This document shows, piece after piece, positions 27,155 to 36,559 of a DNA stretch of 64,000 nt. The stretch lies in assembly GCF_005049105.1 (NCBI RefSeq), contig NZ_SUKA01000005.1, positions 221,843 to 285,842 on the forward strand, written 5' to 3'. Under the pieces are notes generated by a model. That model searched no databases. It saw only the letters and a list, made by a program, of their open reading frames with translations, and had not been told where the DNA came from. The DNA comes from Sphingobacterium alkalisoli. Lineage in GTDB: Bacteria; Bacteroidota; Bacteroidia; Sphingobacteriales; Sphingobacteriaceae. The first letter of the stretch is position 1. Every line of letters starts with the position of its first letter. The translations under genes and the position numbers were made by a program.

Positions 27155-30100
27155 ATGAGCAAAGATAAACAAGAGATGTTCACCAGTACGTGCTGCTATT
27201 GTGGCGTAGGTTGCGGTGTTCAGATTAAAATCGAAAACAAGGGTGTCATTTCCGTCAGGGGAGATCAGGATCACCCTGTTAATAGAGGGATGCTTTGCAG
27301 TAAAGGACTCAATTTGCAATATACGGTGAATGATAAATCCGACCGCCTGCTATACCCACAGATGCGCTATAATAAGAACATGCCTTTGCAGCGAACATCT
27401 TGGGATCTGGCGCTGGATCGTACGGTGGCAGTATTCAAAACTTTTATTGAAAAATACGGTCCAGATTCTGTCGCATTTTATGCTTCTGGGCAATGTCTTA
27501 CAGAAGAATATTATGTAATAAACAAGCTGATGAAAGGGTTTATTGGCAGTAACAATATTGACACCAACTCGCGTTTATGTATGAGTAGTGCGGTCACGGC
27601 GTACAAAATGACTTTAGGAGAAGATAGTGTGCCCATATGCTACGATGATATCGAGTTAGCGGACTGCTTTTTGGTAACTGGAGCAAATCCTGCTTGGTGT
27701 CATCCTATTTTATGGCGGCGTATTGAAGCTCATAAATCTGCCAATCCGCAAGCCAAAATTATTGTTGTCGATCCGCGTGTTACCGATTCTTGCTCATTAG
27801 CCGATTTGCATCTGCAGATTAATCCTGGTACTGATGTCGTGCTCAATTATGCTATAGGAAGGGTTTTAATCGAGACGAATCAAATCGATCGTGATTTTAT
27901 CCATGACCACACCGAAGGATTCGAAGCCTATAAACAACGCGTGTTTGAAAAATCGGTCTACGAAGCTGCCATTATATGTGGTGTGGAAGAAGATTCTATA
28001 CGGCTGGCTGCTGAATATATAGGTGGAGCAAAGGGCTTTCTAAGTATGTGGACGATGGGACTCAATCAAAGCGCTATAGGTGTGAATAAAAATTTGAGCC
28101 TTATTAACCTTAATCTTATTACCGGAAAAATCGGGAAACCAGGTTGCGGACCGTTTTCGCTAACGGGACAGCCCAATGCAATGGGAGGTCGGGAAGTTGG
28201 AGGCTTAGCCAATTTGCTACCAGCTCATCGAGATTTATCGAATGATACACATCGAAAAGAAGTTCAAAAATTTTGGGGAGGCACTACGATTTCAGGTAAA
28301 ACTGGGCTTACTGCAACGGAAATGTTTGAAGCACTTCACAATGGACAGTTGAAGGCTATATGGATTTTGTGCACAAATCCAATGACAAGTTTGCCAAATG
28401 CGCGATTTGCGGAGGAGGCTTTAAAAAAAGCAAAATTTGTGATTGTCCAGGAAATCACGAACAAGGCACAAACGTTGCCTTATGCGGATGTTATTTTACC
28501 GGCGGCGGCCTGGGCCGAAAAAGAAGGGACGATGACGAATTCAGAACGTCGGGTAAGTCATCTTCATAAAATCCTCGATCCTCCCGGGGAAGCACTCCCA
28601 GATGCGGAAATTATTTGTCGCTTTGCTAAAAAAATGGGCTATAAAGGTTTCGATTATACGAATCCAGCAGATATTTATAAAGAACATACCAAACTTACAG
28701 CGAAAACGAATATTTCTGTTGACGGTTTAGATTATGAACTTATAGACAGTTGCAAAACTGTTCAGTGGCCTTTTCAAAAACGAAAGGGGATCGGTACAGT
28801 TCGATTGTTCACAGATCATCTATTCCATACCAAAAGTCAAAAGGCAAATATACATAGTCCCGTTGACGTGCTGACGAGCGAGCTTCCGGATTCGCAATTT
28901 CCATTTATACTTACAACGGGAAGAATCAGAGATCACTGGCATACGATGTCTAAAACAGGCAAAGTCAGTAAACTTAAGCAGCATATTAAAGAAGCGTTTT
29001 TGGAAATTAATCTTGCTGATGCCGACCGATTGCATATAAAAGATGATCAGATCGTATGTGTACAATCCAGACGAGGAAAAGTACAGGTTAAGGCTAGGGT
29101 TACAGATAGCATTAAACCTGGAGTTGTTTTTCTTCCTATGCATTGGGGAAAAGAGTTGGGAAGTGATCTGCATAGAACGAATAATTTGACAAGCTCATTT
29201 TTAGATCCCTTGTCTAAAGAACCTGATTTCAAGTATTGTGCTGTTCATATCGCGCCGTTTTCGAAGCCATTTCAAAAGATTGTTGTCGTAGGTGCCGGTG
29301 CAGGTGCCTTCGGGTTTGTTAAATCGTATAGAGAACTGAATCAACTGGATGAAATTACGGTTTTTAGCAATGAAGACCAACCGTTTTACAATAGAGTGAT
29401 GTTACCGCACTACGTGAGTGGAGACCAAGAATGGGAACAGCTTGTAAAAATGAAAGATGAAGAGGAAAATGAGTATAACATCAAACATCTTCGTGGAGTA
29501 GGGGTGCAGCATATAGATCGTGAAAATAAATATGTAGTCGATTCCCGCGGGAAAAAGACCCATTATGATCTTCTAATTTTAGCTACTGGTAGTCGTGCTA
29601 CATTACCTAAGAACGTGCCTGCTTTACCGGGTATCTTCACGATGAGAAGAAGGGATGATGCAGATAACTTAAAAAGATATTTACCGAAGAATGCACATGT
29701 CGTTATTGTGGGAGGAGGTTTGTTGGGATTGGAAATGGCGGCTTCAATGCGAGAAATAGGCATCAAAATTACAATTATACAACGGGTATCGCGTTTCCTA
29801 AATAGACAGTTGGATATATTGGGTAGCCAAATGCTGCATGAAGAAATGGTGGAGCAGGGCTGCGACATATATTACAATGATGAAGTTCAGCTGTATTACG
29901 GGAGAAGCAAACTAACAAAGGTGGAGCTGAAGAGTGGTAGACAGATTAAATGCGATGCCATCATTTTGGCAATTGGCACTACTCCAAATATAGAATTGGC
30001 TAGAGAAGCTGGTTTACTTTGCAAACGAGGTGTGGTTGTAAATGAACGTTTGCAAACAAGTGATCCAAATATCTATGCAATAGGTGAGATTGCCGAATTC

Positions 30101-30679
30101 GAAGGGACGCTTTATGGAATTACGGCTGCAGCGGAACAGCAAGCCGCCGTGGTTGCAAAATTCCATAATGGTGATGTCGGTAGCTACTATGCGGGTAGTC
30201 TGTTTATGAATATTATCAAAATTCAGGGGTTTGATCTCTGTAGTATTGGTCTCAGCGAATCCCCTAACGAGGATTATGAGGAAGTCGTCTTTATTGATAA
30301 GACCAAGCGTTATTACAAAAAATGCATTATATATCAAGATCGCTTAGTTGGAACAGTGCTTATAGGAGATAAAAATGAATTTTTAGAATTTAAAGATCTT
30401 ATTGCAAATAAAACAGAACTAAGTGAGAAAAGACTTCACCTGTTACGCAGTGGAAATAAAACAGAGCCTATTATCGGAAAGCTTGTCTGCAGCTGTAGTC
30501 AGGTTGGAGTAGGTAACCTGACTGTAAAAATGGACTCGGGCTGTGTAGATTTACAGCAGCTGTGCGAAATTACTGGAGCAGGTATGGGATGCGGATCCTG
30601 CCGACCGGAGGTGAAAACCATTCTGACCAACTATCTAACAGCAGCAGTTGTAACAGAGGAGGTGACCATTGAAAACTAG
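27155..30679 (+). CDS. nasA: Assimilatory nitrate reductase fused to an FAD/NAD(P)H and BFD reductase module
   Basis: A 1,174-residue fusion. Residues 1-700 are a bis-MGD molybdoenzyme with an N-terminal [4Fe-4S] site (Cys13, Cys16, Cys20, Cys48). Near residue 706 a pyridine nucleotide-disulfide oxidoreductase begins: VVVGAGAGAFGF for FAD, GGGLLGLEMA for NAD(P)H, and AIGEIAEFEG. A BFD-type [2Fe-2S] domain closes the protein (Cys1112-x-Cys1114, Cys1146-x2-Cys1149). The fusion should carry electrons from NAD(P)H to the Mo site in one chain and reduce nitrate to nitrite in the cytoplasm. Start: ATG at 27155 behind AGGAG (27143-27147); an upstream frame to 27125 overlaps the transporter gene. Confidence 0.93.
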   Translation: MSKDKQEMFTSTCCYCGVGCGVQIKIENKGVISVRGDQDHPVNRGMLCSKGLNLQYTVNDKSDRLLYPQMRYNKNMPLQRTSWDLALDRTVAVFKTFIEKYGPDSVAFYASGQCLTEEYYVINKLMKGFIGSNNIDTNSRLCMSSAVTAYKMTLGEDSVPICYDDIELADCFLVTGANPAWCHPILWRRIEAHKSANPQAKIIVVDPRVTDSCSLADLHLQINPGTDVVLNYAIGRVLIETNQIDRDFIHDHTEGFEAYKQRVFEKSVYEAAIICGVEEDSIRLAAEYIGGAKGFLSMWTMGLNQSAIGVNKNLSLINLNLITGKIGKPGCGPFSLTGQPNAMGGREVGGLANLLPAHRDLSNDTHRKEVQKFWGGTTISGKTGLTATEMFEALHNGQLKAIWILCTNPMTSLPNARFAEEALKKAKFVIVQEITNKAQTLPYADVILPAAAWAEKEGTMTNSERRVSHLHKILDPPGEALPDAEIICRFAKKMGYKGFDYTNPADIYKEHTKLTAKTNISVDGLDYELIDSCKTVQWPFQKRKGIGTVRLFTDHLFHTKSQKANIHSPVDVLTSELPDSQFPFILTTGRIRDHWHTMSKTGKVSKLKQHIKEAFLEINLADADRLHIKDDQIVCVQSRRGKVQVKARVTDSIKPGVVFLPMHWGKELGSDLHRTNNLTSSFLDPLSKEPDFKYCAVHIAPFSKPFQKIVVVGAGAGAFGFVKSYRELNQLDEITVFSNEDQPFYNRVMLPHYVSGDQEWEQLVKMKDEEENEYNIKHLRGVGVQHIDRENKYVVDSRGKKTHYDLLILATGSRATLPKNVPALPGIFTMRRRDDADNLKRYLPKNAHVVIVGGGLLGLEMAASMREIGIKITIIQRVSRFLNRQLDILGSQMLHEEMVEQGCDIYYNDEVQLYYGRSKLTKVELKSGRQIKCDAIILAIGTTPNIELAREAGLLCKRGVVVNERLQTSDPNIYAIGEIAEFEGTLYGITAAAEQQAAVVAKFHNGDVGSYYAGSLFMNIIKIQGFDLCSIGLSESPNEDYEEVVFIDKTKRYYKKCIIYQDRLVGTVLIGDKNEFLEFKDLIANKTELSEKRLHLLRSGNKTEPIIGKLVCSCSQVGVGNLTVKMDSGCVDLQQLCEITGAGMGCGSCRPEVKTILTNYLTAAVVTEEVTIEN
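30657..30665 (+). promoter_or_regulatory. Shine-Dalgarno sequence that favours a TTG start
   Basis: AGGAGGTGA is a full anti-16S match inside the end of the nitrate reductase gene. It sits correctly for the TTG at 30669 but 15 bp from the ATG at 30681. Confidence 0.6.
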
Positions 30680-32162
30680 TATGACAACAACTCATCATAT
30701 AAAAGTAAACCTTAGGGGCGGAATTGTGGCAGTAGGCGACCTTTTGCCCGTTTTGGAGATTTTACAACAGGTAGGTGTGAAAGAGGTGAGATTTGGAACG
30801 CGGCAGCAGCTTTATTTCGAGGTAGAAAATGAGGAGCTCGAGCAAATAGAATATGGGTTTTTAAGCACGGATAGTGAATTCGAGATTGATAGCGATGATT
30901 ATCCTAATATTATTAGTTCGTATGTTACGGACGACCTGTTTACTCAATCTACCTGGCTACGTGAGGGAGTATACCGTGATATCTTGGATTCTTTCAGCTA
31001 TAAACCGAAGCTGAAGGTTAATGTGGTAGATAATAGTCAGTCACTTGTGCCCTTCTTTACCGGCAATTTAAACTTTATTTCATCAGAAATCAGTAACTAT
31101 TGGTATTTGTATATTCGTTTTCCGAAAACCAATACCCTGTATTGCTGGTCATCTTTAATTTATTCCTTTGATATTTCTCTAGTCTCTCAACACATAGAAG
31201 AGGTCATCTGGAAAGAGTCAGATCTATTTGTGGGTCGTGAAGAAATTGACGGTGTTATATTAGAGGAAAAAGTAAAAGATAAAGGGAATTATTTTTCGCA
31301 AGAATTAACTACTCCTTTGTTTCTTCCTGAATTTCAATTACCTTATTACGAAGGGTTTAATAAATATAATGATAAGTTTTGGCTGGGTATCTACAGACGG
31401 AGCGAGCTTTTCTCTGTAGATTTTTTATTGGATATTTGTTCTGTATGTAGCAAAACTCGAATAGCACAGATTTATACGACTCCTTGGAAATCAATAATAA
31501 TAAAAGGAATCCAATTTTTAGATAGAAAGTTGTGGAATGGCGTACTCAATAAGAATCGAATTAACGTGCGACATGCTTCAAATGAGCTGAACTGGCAAAC
31601 CGAAGACCTGTGTAGCTATGGATTGGCACTTAAGCACGAACTGATTTTCCATTTTGATCGAATGGATTTAAGAACATTCAAATTGTGTTTTGCAATAAAA
31701 ACAAATCCAAAAAGTAGTCTTTTTGGTTCGATTATAATAAAGAGATTGTTTCTTGATGCTGAGGGTGAATGGTTTGATGTCCTGCATACCGTAGATTTTA
31801 ATCCTTATTCCAAGAACCTGATTCCCTATGCTCAACGTGTTTCAAGGTCGGAACTCAGTGATATATTGACGCGATTATGTAATTATCATTACGAATTGCA
31901 AGAAAGGCAATCAGATATCTCAACGTCAGATCATTCCGATTACGCCGTGGAAAATGATACGTCGTACGAATTGGTGGTGATTCATCAATGTATTGAATGT
32001 TTAAGTTTATACGATCCAGAATGGGGTGATGAAGTCGCAAATATAGAACCGGGGGTAGCTTTTTCTATGTTGGAAGAGACGTATCGTTGTCCTATCTGTG
32101 CAGCTGGTAAAGAACGGTTCGTTGCTGTAAATAAGAGGAACCTAGAAATAATAAAATCATAA
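30669..32162 (+). CDS. Sulfite/nitrite reductase-like protein with C-terminal rubredoxin domain
   Basis: A 497-residue protein from a TTG start (493 from the ATG at 30681). Two segments resemble the ferredoxin-like half domains of sulfite/nitrite reductases: KVNLRGGIVAVGDLLPVLEI with RFGTRQQLYFEV near residue 10-50, and RIAQIYTTPWKSIIIKG in the second half. The siroheme/[4Fe-4S] cysteine quartet is not visible; cysteines are isolated apart from one CSVC. Residues 435-490 form a rubredoxin: Cys441-x2-Cys444 and Cys474-x2-Cys477 with 29 residues between, ending AAGKERF. It is probably an electron-transfer or scaffold partner of the nitrate reductase rather than a nitrite reductase. Overlaps the reductase gene by 11 bp. 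Confidence 0.8.
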   Translation: MKTSMTTTHHIKVNLRGGIVAVGDLLPVLEILQQVGVKEVRFGTRQQLYFEVENEELEQIEYGFLSTDSEFEIDSDDYPNIISSYVTDDLFTQSTWLREGVYRDILDSFSYKPKLKVNVVDNSQSLVPFFTGNLNFISSEISNYWYLYIRFPKTNTLYCWSSLIYSFDISLVSQHIEEVIWKESDLFVGREEIDGVILEEKVKDKGNYFSQELTTPLFLPEFQLPYYEGFNKYNDKFWLGIYRRSELFSVDFLLDICSVCSKTRIAQIYTTPWKSIIIKGIQFLDRKLWNGVLNKNRINVRHASNELNWQTEDLCSYGLALKHELIFHFDRMDLRTFKLCFAIKTNPKSSLFGSIIIKRLFLDAEGEWFDVLHTVDFNPYSKNLIPYAQRVSRSELSDILTRLCNYHYELQERQSDISTSDHSDYAVENDTSYELVVIHQCIECLSLYDPEWGDEVANIEPGVAFSMLEETYRCPICAAGKERFVAVNKRNLEIIKS

Positions 32163-32170
32163 AGAGCAAG

Positions 32171-32740
32171 ATGGTAGGACTTGTTTTATGCGGCGGAGAA
32201 AGTAAACGAATGGGAACAGATAAAGGTATGTTGCGGTCAGGAAACCTTACGTGGGCACAAGTAGCACAGAAGACATTGAAGGATCTAGATTTACCCGTAT
32301 TTATATCCGTGAATGAAATACAGGTTCCATCGTATCAACGCCAGTTTTCACGCCAGCACTTAATTGTAGACCATGTCCCCGTAAAAGGTCCATTAGCAGG
32401 GCTATTGAGTTTTCATTATAGCTATCCAGAAACAGATGTACTGGTTTTGCCCTGTGATATGGTTAATATGGATACAAATACGTTGTATAGCCTTATTAAA
32501 AGTTATGATAGAAATAGAAAAATGGAAGGTCACTTTTTTTTAGAAAATAATTTTATAGAACCTTTGTGCGCTGTTTATTCTTGCAAGATGTTGGCAATGA
32601 TTGCCGAACAAATAGTATCCGGTCAGCTTACGCATTTTGCTCTACACAAAATCATTTCACGTTTTCATATTTCCGTTGTTCCGATCCCTGATCGATCCAA
32701 ATTTGCAAATTATAATAGTATTGATTCTATTTGTAATTAA
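32171..32740 (+). CDS. mobA: Molybdenum cofactor guanylyltransferase MobA
   Basis: A 189-residue nucleotidyltransferase. The GTP-binding signature LCGGESKRMGTDKGM is at residues 6-20, with VKGPLAGLLS and VLPCDMVNMD downstream. It joins GMP to molybdopterin to make the guanine dinucleotide form used by the nitrate reductase encoded two genes upstream. It follows the preceding stop by 8 bp and is the last gene of the operon. Confidence 0.92.
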   Translation: MVGLVLCGGESKRMGTDKGMLRSGNLTWAQVAQKTLKDLDLPVFISVNEIQVPSYQRQFSRQHLIVDHVPVKGPLAGLLSFHYSYPETDVLVLPCDMVNMDTNTLYSLIKSYDRNRKMEGHFFLENNFIEPLCAVYSCKMLAMIAEQIVSGQLTHFALHKIISRFHISVVPIPDRSKFANYNSIDSICN

Positions 32741-32777
32741 TACGCCAGCGGGAAATAATATCCTCTTTTCAATTCGA

Positions 32778-32808
32778 AAGCCTAAGATAAATTACTATCC
32801 TAGGCCTT
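32778..32808. terminator. Imperfect hairpin after mobA
   Basis: AAGCCTAAGATA pairs with TATCCTAGGCCTT with one bulge and one mismatch. No T-tract follows; possible end of the Moco/nitrate operon. Confidence 0.35.
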
Positions 32809-32926
32809 CTACTTCATGAGGTATTCAATATACCCTATATTTTTGCAGTTGCTAATGTTGCTATCTATATTTAAAACGTTTAAGGTTTCAAATTGTTTCA
32901 AAAAGGAGAAAAAATTGTATGAAAGA

Positions 32927-33487
32927 CTACGCTACGGAAGCTGAACTGAAGACATCTCCAAATTTAGAAAATGTTTCATTAGCCACTTCTATTGCTCTTG
33001 CATGACTAGAGGTATCTTCTCCATAAATATTGAGTACCGCTGTAAATGCGCCCCACATCTTGCCGGTATCTGTGCCGTATCCCGAGAAGAAAGACGTTCC
33101 TTCCGTAATACCGTATTTGTTCAACATTTGTACAATATATGGTCCGCCCATGATAGAACCTTCTAATACATACAAAGCCGATAGCGCCTCTAGGGTAGAT
33201 TTTATAACAGGGACGTCAGCCTTAGGGAGATTGTCTACACTTCCACCCAGTTCTTCAATATCTTGTTTAATGTGGCTCGAATTCCTACGATCAGCATAAT
33301 CTGGCAACACCTCGATAGTCATATAAGGTGCTATGCTTTTTTCCACCGCGTTGAAATATGCATAGAAATTTTTTAATACTTCTGCATAATCCGCATTGGA
33401 ACGGATAGCTTTCAATTGACGTACAACTGTACCTTCTAACTTTTGGTGTGCAGCACCTGTGCTTTCTTTGATATTTTGACTTAACAT
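32927..33487 (-). CDS. Biliverdin-producing heme oxygenase
   Basis: A 186-residue all-helical protein. His14 in STGAAHQKLE is the proximal heme ligand, and YVLEGSIMGGPYIV is the glycine-rich distal helix. It opens heme to biliverdin, CO and iron in the cytoplasm and would release iron from heme imported by the system at 50-56 kb. The frame runs back to 33523, but the ATG at 33487 gives the usual N-terminus. A Fur-box-like dyad lies 16 bp upstream. Confidence 0.9.
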   Translation of the reverse strand: MLSQNIKESTGAAHQKLEGTVVRQLKAIRSNADYAEVLKNFYAYFNAVEKSIAPYMTIEVLPDYADRRNSSHIKQDIEELGGSVDNLPKADVPVIKSTLEALSALYVLEGSIMGGPYIVQMLNKYGITEGTSFFSGYGTDTGKMWGAFTAVLNIYGEDTSSHARAIEVANETFSKFGDVFSSASVA

Positions 33488-33502
33488 AATGTACTCTATT
33501 TT

Positions 33503-33521
33503 ATTTATAACGATTCTATAC
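33503..33521 (-). promoter_or_regulatory. Fur-box-like dyad upstream of heme oxygenase
   Basis: ATTTATAAC, G, ATTCTATAC: a 9-1-9 dyad with 7 of 9 matches per half to the ATTTAGAAT/ATTCTAAAT pattern seen before the HmuY and receptor genes. Position and target suggest iron control; inference only. Confidence 0.35.
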
Positions 33522-33760
33522 AAAGATTGTTATTTAACGGATAATTTGTATGCTTCTTTTCGCTTAATCATCTATGAAATCCGCTATTTCTTGATCTACC
33601 GTTTACAACTTTATAGGTGTCGATCGGTGTAAGGACCTCTATTGTGTTTAAAGCGGGAAATATAACGTTTCTTTGTTTTTTTAAAGAAAATAAACTATGT
33701 TGCAGGGAATTTGTACTTCGGTCGTGTAAAGATTTTTATTCCAAAATAAACAATTCAATT

Positions 33761-36235
33761 ATGAACAAAATCAGTTTTATGAAAAATGTCGTGTTTTTCT
33801 TCTTAGTAGGGGTTTCCTTACAGTTGAATGGACAGAACAGGAGGGCTCCGTCGTATCCCTTGATCACCCACAATCCCAATTTTAGCATTTGGTCTAATAC
33901 CGATCAGCTTACGGAGTCGGTTACAGCACACTGGACCGGAACTAATCATTCGCTCTTGGGTATGATCGATGTGGATGGAAAAATATACCGTTTTTTAGGA
34001 AAAGAAATGCCTAATTACAAAACCATATTGCCCGCCTCCGATGAAGGTTCCTACGAAGTGCATTATACTAAAGTACAACCTCAAGGTGATTGGAAAGCAA
34101 CAAACTATGACGCATCTACCTGGCAATTAGGTAATGCACCTATAGGTGATTTGGTTCAAAAAGCTAAAACGATTTTGCAATCGAATGAGATCTGGGTACG
34201 ACGTACTTTTGAGGTTTTAGATCCCGAAGGTATAGACGATCTGTTTTTGAAATTGAACCATGATGATAATATAGATATCTATCTTAATGGAAAAAAGATC
34301 TATAACAAAGTAGGTTGGACAAACACGTTTGAATACATTCCGTTAGGAGAGGGAGAAAAAAAATTATTAAAATCTGGAAAAAATGTAATTGCAATTCATC
34401 TGCGAAATACCGCCGGCGGACGCTTTCTCGACTTTGGATTGGTCGATCGGGAAATAGACCGATCAGCAACGACACTGGTAGCGAAGCAGACAAACGTAGA
34501 AATAGGTGCAACACAGACCATATATCATTTTACCTGCGGAGCAATCGACCTCAAGTTGACTTTCACTTCGCCACTATTGATGGACAATCTAGAGCAATTA
34601 GCTCGTCCAGTCTCTTATATTTCATATCAAGTTAATGCAAACGACGGCAAAAACCATCCAGTCAAGGTTTATCTTAGTGCTGCCTCAGATATTGCCGTTT
34701 ATGAACCTTCACAGCAAGTGATGGCACAGCAATATAATGCGGATCAGCTTTCTATTTTAAAAACCGGCACAATCGAACAGCCTATACTTCAAAAAGCAGC
34801 AGACGATATGCGTATAGATTGGGGTTATTTCTATGTTGCTGTACCGAAGAAGAGTCAATCGGTCCAGTTTATTACTCCACAAAAGGACGCTGGGGATGCC
34901 TTTAGAAATGGTGTTACAGCATCTACAGCACAGCGGGGTAGGCAGCTCGCATTGAATACTGTTATTCCCTTTGGTAACGTAGGCAAGCATCCGGTAACGC
35001 AGTATGTCGCACTTGGTTATGACGAGCTGTATTCCATACAATACTTTGGTAAGAACTTGAGACCATGGTGGAATCTATTTGGTAACGAACCAATTGAAAA
35101 GCAATTAACAATAGCCACAAATGAATACCAAAGGATCATAGCGCAGTGCGAAGTCTTTGACAAAACTTTATATGCAGATGCGTTAAAATCGGGAGGGGAA
35201 GAGTACGCTCATCTCTGTGTACTGGCCTATCGTCAGAGTATCGCGGCACATACACTCGTCAAAAGTCCGGAAGGTGAGATTTTATGGTTGTCTAAGGAAA
35301 ATAACAGTGGCGGATTTATTAATACGGTAGATGTGACGTATCCTTCTGCCCCTTTATACCTGATTTATAATTCAAAGCTGTTGGAAGGTATGCTTAATGG
35401 AATTTTTTATTTCAGTGAAAGTGGTAGATACGCACATCCATGGGCTGCGCATGATCTCGGCACTTACCCATTAGCTAACGGACAGACCTATGGTGAACCC
35501 ATGCCAGTTGAAGAATCGGGTAATATGATTATTCTCACCACAGCTATAGCAAAAGCCCAAGGCAATGCTGCATATGCGAAGAAACATTGGGAAATACTTA
35601 CCACTTGGGCCAATTATCTAGTCAAGGAAGGTCTTGATCCAAAGAATCAATTGTGTACAGATGACTTTGCGGGGCATCTTGCTAGGAATGCTAATTTATC
35701 TGTCAAGGCAATTGTAGGTATAACTTGCTATGCTGAGCTAGCCAATATGCTAGGTTATATCGATATTGCAAAGAAATACAGGGCTATTGCAGATGGAATG
35801 GTTCCAGAGTGGATGGAAATGGCAGATGCAGGAGATCATTATGCGTTGACATTTGATAATAAAAGCACCTGGAGTCAAAAATATAATCTGGTATGGGATA
35901 AAGTTTTAGATCTACAACTTTTTCCTCAAAAAGTGTATGATACTGAAATCGCATATTATCTCAGCAGACAGAATAAGTACGGATTGCCGCTGGACAGCCG
36001 AAAAGACTATACTAAAAATGATTGGATTTTATGGACGGCAACTTTTGCGAATAATGAGAAGGACTTTAGGTCACTCATTGATCCTGTTTACGTACACGCC
36101 ATAGAAACATCATCTAGAGTACCATTAACTGATTTTTATAACTCAAAGACTGGAATACGGGAAAACTTTAAAGCCCGGAGCGTGGTCGGAGGTTTTTATA
36201 TGAAGATGTTTTCAGATCGGTTAAATAATAAATAG
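33761..36235 (+). CDS. Secreted DUF4965/DUF5127/DUF1793 (glutaminase A-like) protein
   Basis: An 824-residue protein with a signal peptide (FFFLVGVSLQLNGQ). APSYPLITHNPNFSIWSNTD is the N-terminal DUF4964-type start. Residues about 110-230 look like an inserted galactose-binding-like beta domain (IWVRRTFEVLDPEGIDDLFL, IDIYLNGKKIY). The C-terminal helical half has NGIFYFSESGRYAHPWAAHD and DDFAGHLARNANLSVKAI, family signatures of DUF4965 and DUF1793. The family includes fungal glutaminase A; many Bacteroidota members may act on glycans. Start at 33761 rather than the frame start at 33617 because of the signal peptide. Confidence 0.82.
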   Translation: MNKISFMKNVVFFFLVGVSLQLNGQNRRAPSYPLITHNPNFSIWSNTDQLTESVTAHWTGTNHSLLGMIDVDGKIYRFLGKEMPNYKTILPASDEGSYEVHYTKVQPQGDWKATNYDASTWQLGNAPIGDLVQKAKTILQSNEIWVRRTFEVLDPEGIDDLFLKLNHDDNIDIYLNGKKIYNKVGWTNTFEYIPLGEGEKKLLKSGKNVIAIHLRNTAGGRFLDFGLVDREIDRSATTLVAKQTNVEIGATQTIYHFTCGAIDLKLTFTSPLLMDNLEQLARPVSYISYQVNANDGKNHPVKVYLSAASDIAVYEPSQQVMAQQYNADQLSILKTGTIEQPILQKAADDMRIDWGYFYVAVPKKSQSVQFITPQKDAGDAFRNGVTASTAQRGRQLALNTVIPFGNVGKHPVTQYVALGYDELYSIQYFGKNLRPWWNLFGNEPIEKQLTIATNEYQRIIAQCEVFDKTLYADALKSGGEEYAHLCVLAYRQSIAAHTLVKSPEGEILWLSKENNSGGFINTVDVTYPSAPLYLIYNSKLLEGMLNGIFYFSESGRYAHPWAAHDLGTYPLANGQTYGEPMPVEESGNMIILTTAIAKAQGNAAYAKKHWEILTTWANYLVKEGLDPKNQLCTDDFAGHLARNANLSVKAIVGITCYAELANMLGYIDIAKKYRAIADGMVPEWMEMADAGDHYALTFDNKSTWSQKYNLVWDKVLDLQLFPQKVYDTEIAYYLSRQNKYGLPLDSRKDYTKNDWILWTATFANNEKDFRSLIDPVYVHAIETSSRVPLTDFYNSKTGIRENFKARSVVGGFYMKMFSDRLNNK

Positions 36236-36240
36236 CCTTC

Positions 36241-36276
36241 CAAGGAGTCCAAAATCATGTCTTTTTGGACTCCTTG
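36241..36276 (+). terminator. Rho-independent terminator
   Basis: CAAGGAGTCCAAAA and TTTTTGGACTCCTTG form a stem of 14 bp with a 7-nt loop directly after the preceding stop codon. The remaining gap to 36559 shows no gene. Confidence 0.75.
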
Positions 36277-36559
36277 TCATTCAATATCCAGTTTTTAGCT
36301 TCTTACTTCATCTTATTAATACCTAAGTTAATATCTTCTGGTGTATTTCTGGTAACTGTCGCTACACATGGCGTACTTCACTTGGAATAAAAAGGATCAA
36401 AATAGACATTTTCCCGTCCGTACGAAGAATACTCTCTCATTCAAAGTTACTTTTCAATCATTCTAACTCCTTTTTTACTCATTGTAAAAAAATATCAGCT
36501 TATTAAACGCGAAGTTTAATTTATGAAATAACATAAAGTGTTGATTATTAATAATAAAT

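Noticed and set aside
30669..32162. Functional siroheme nitrite reductase
   Set aside because: No C-x5-C and C-x3-C cluster is visible; the only paired cysteines are CSVC and the four of the rubredoxin.
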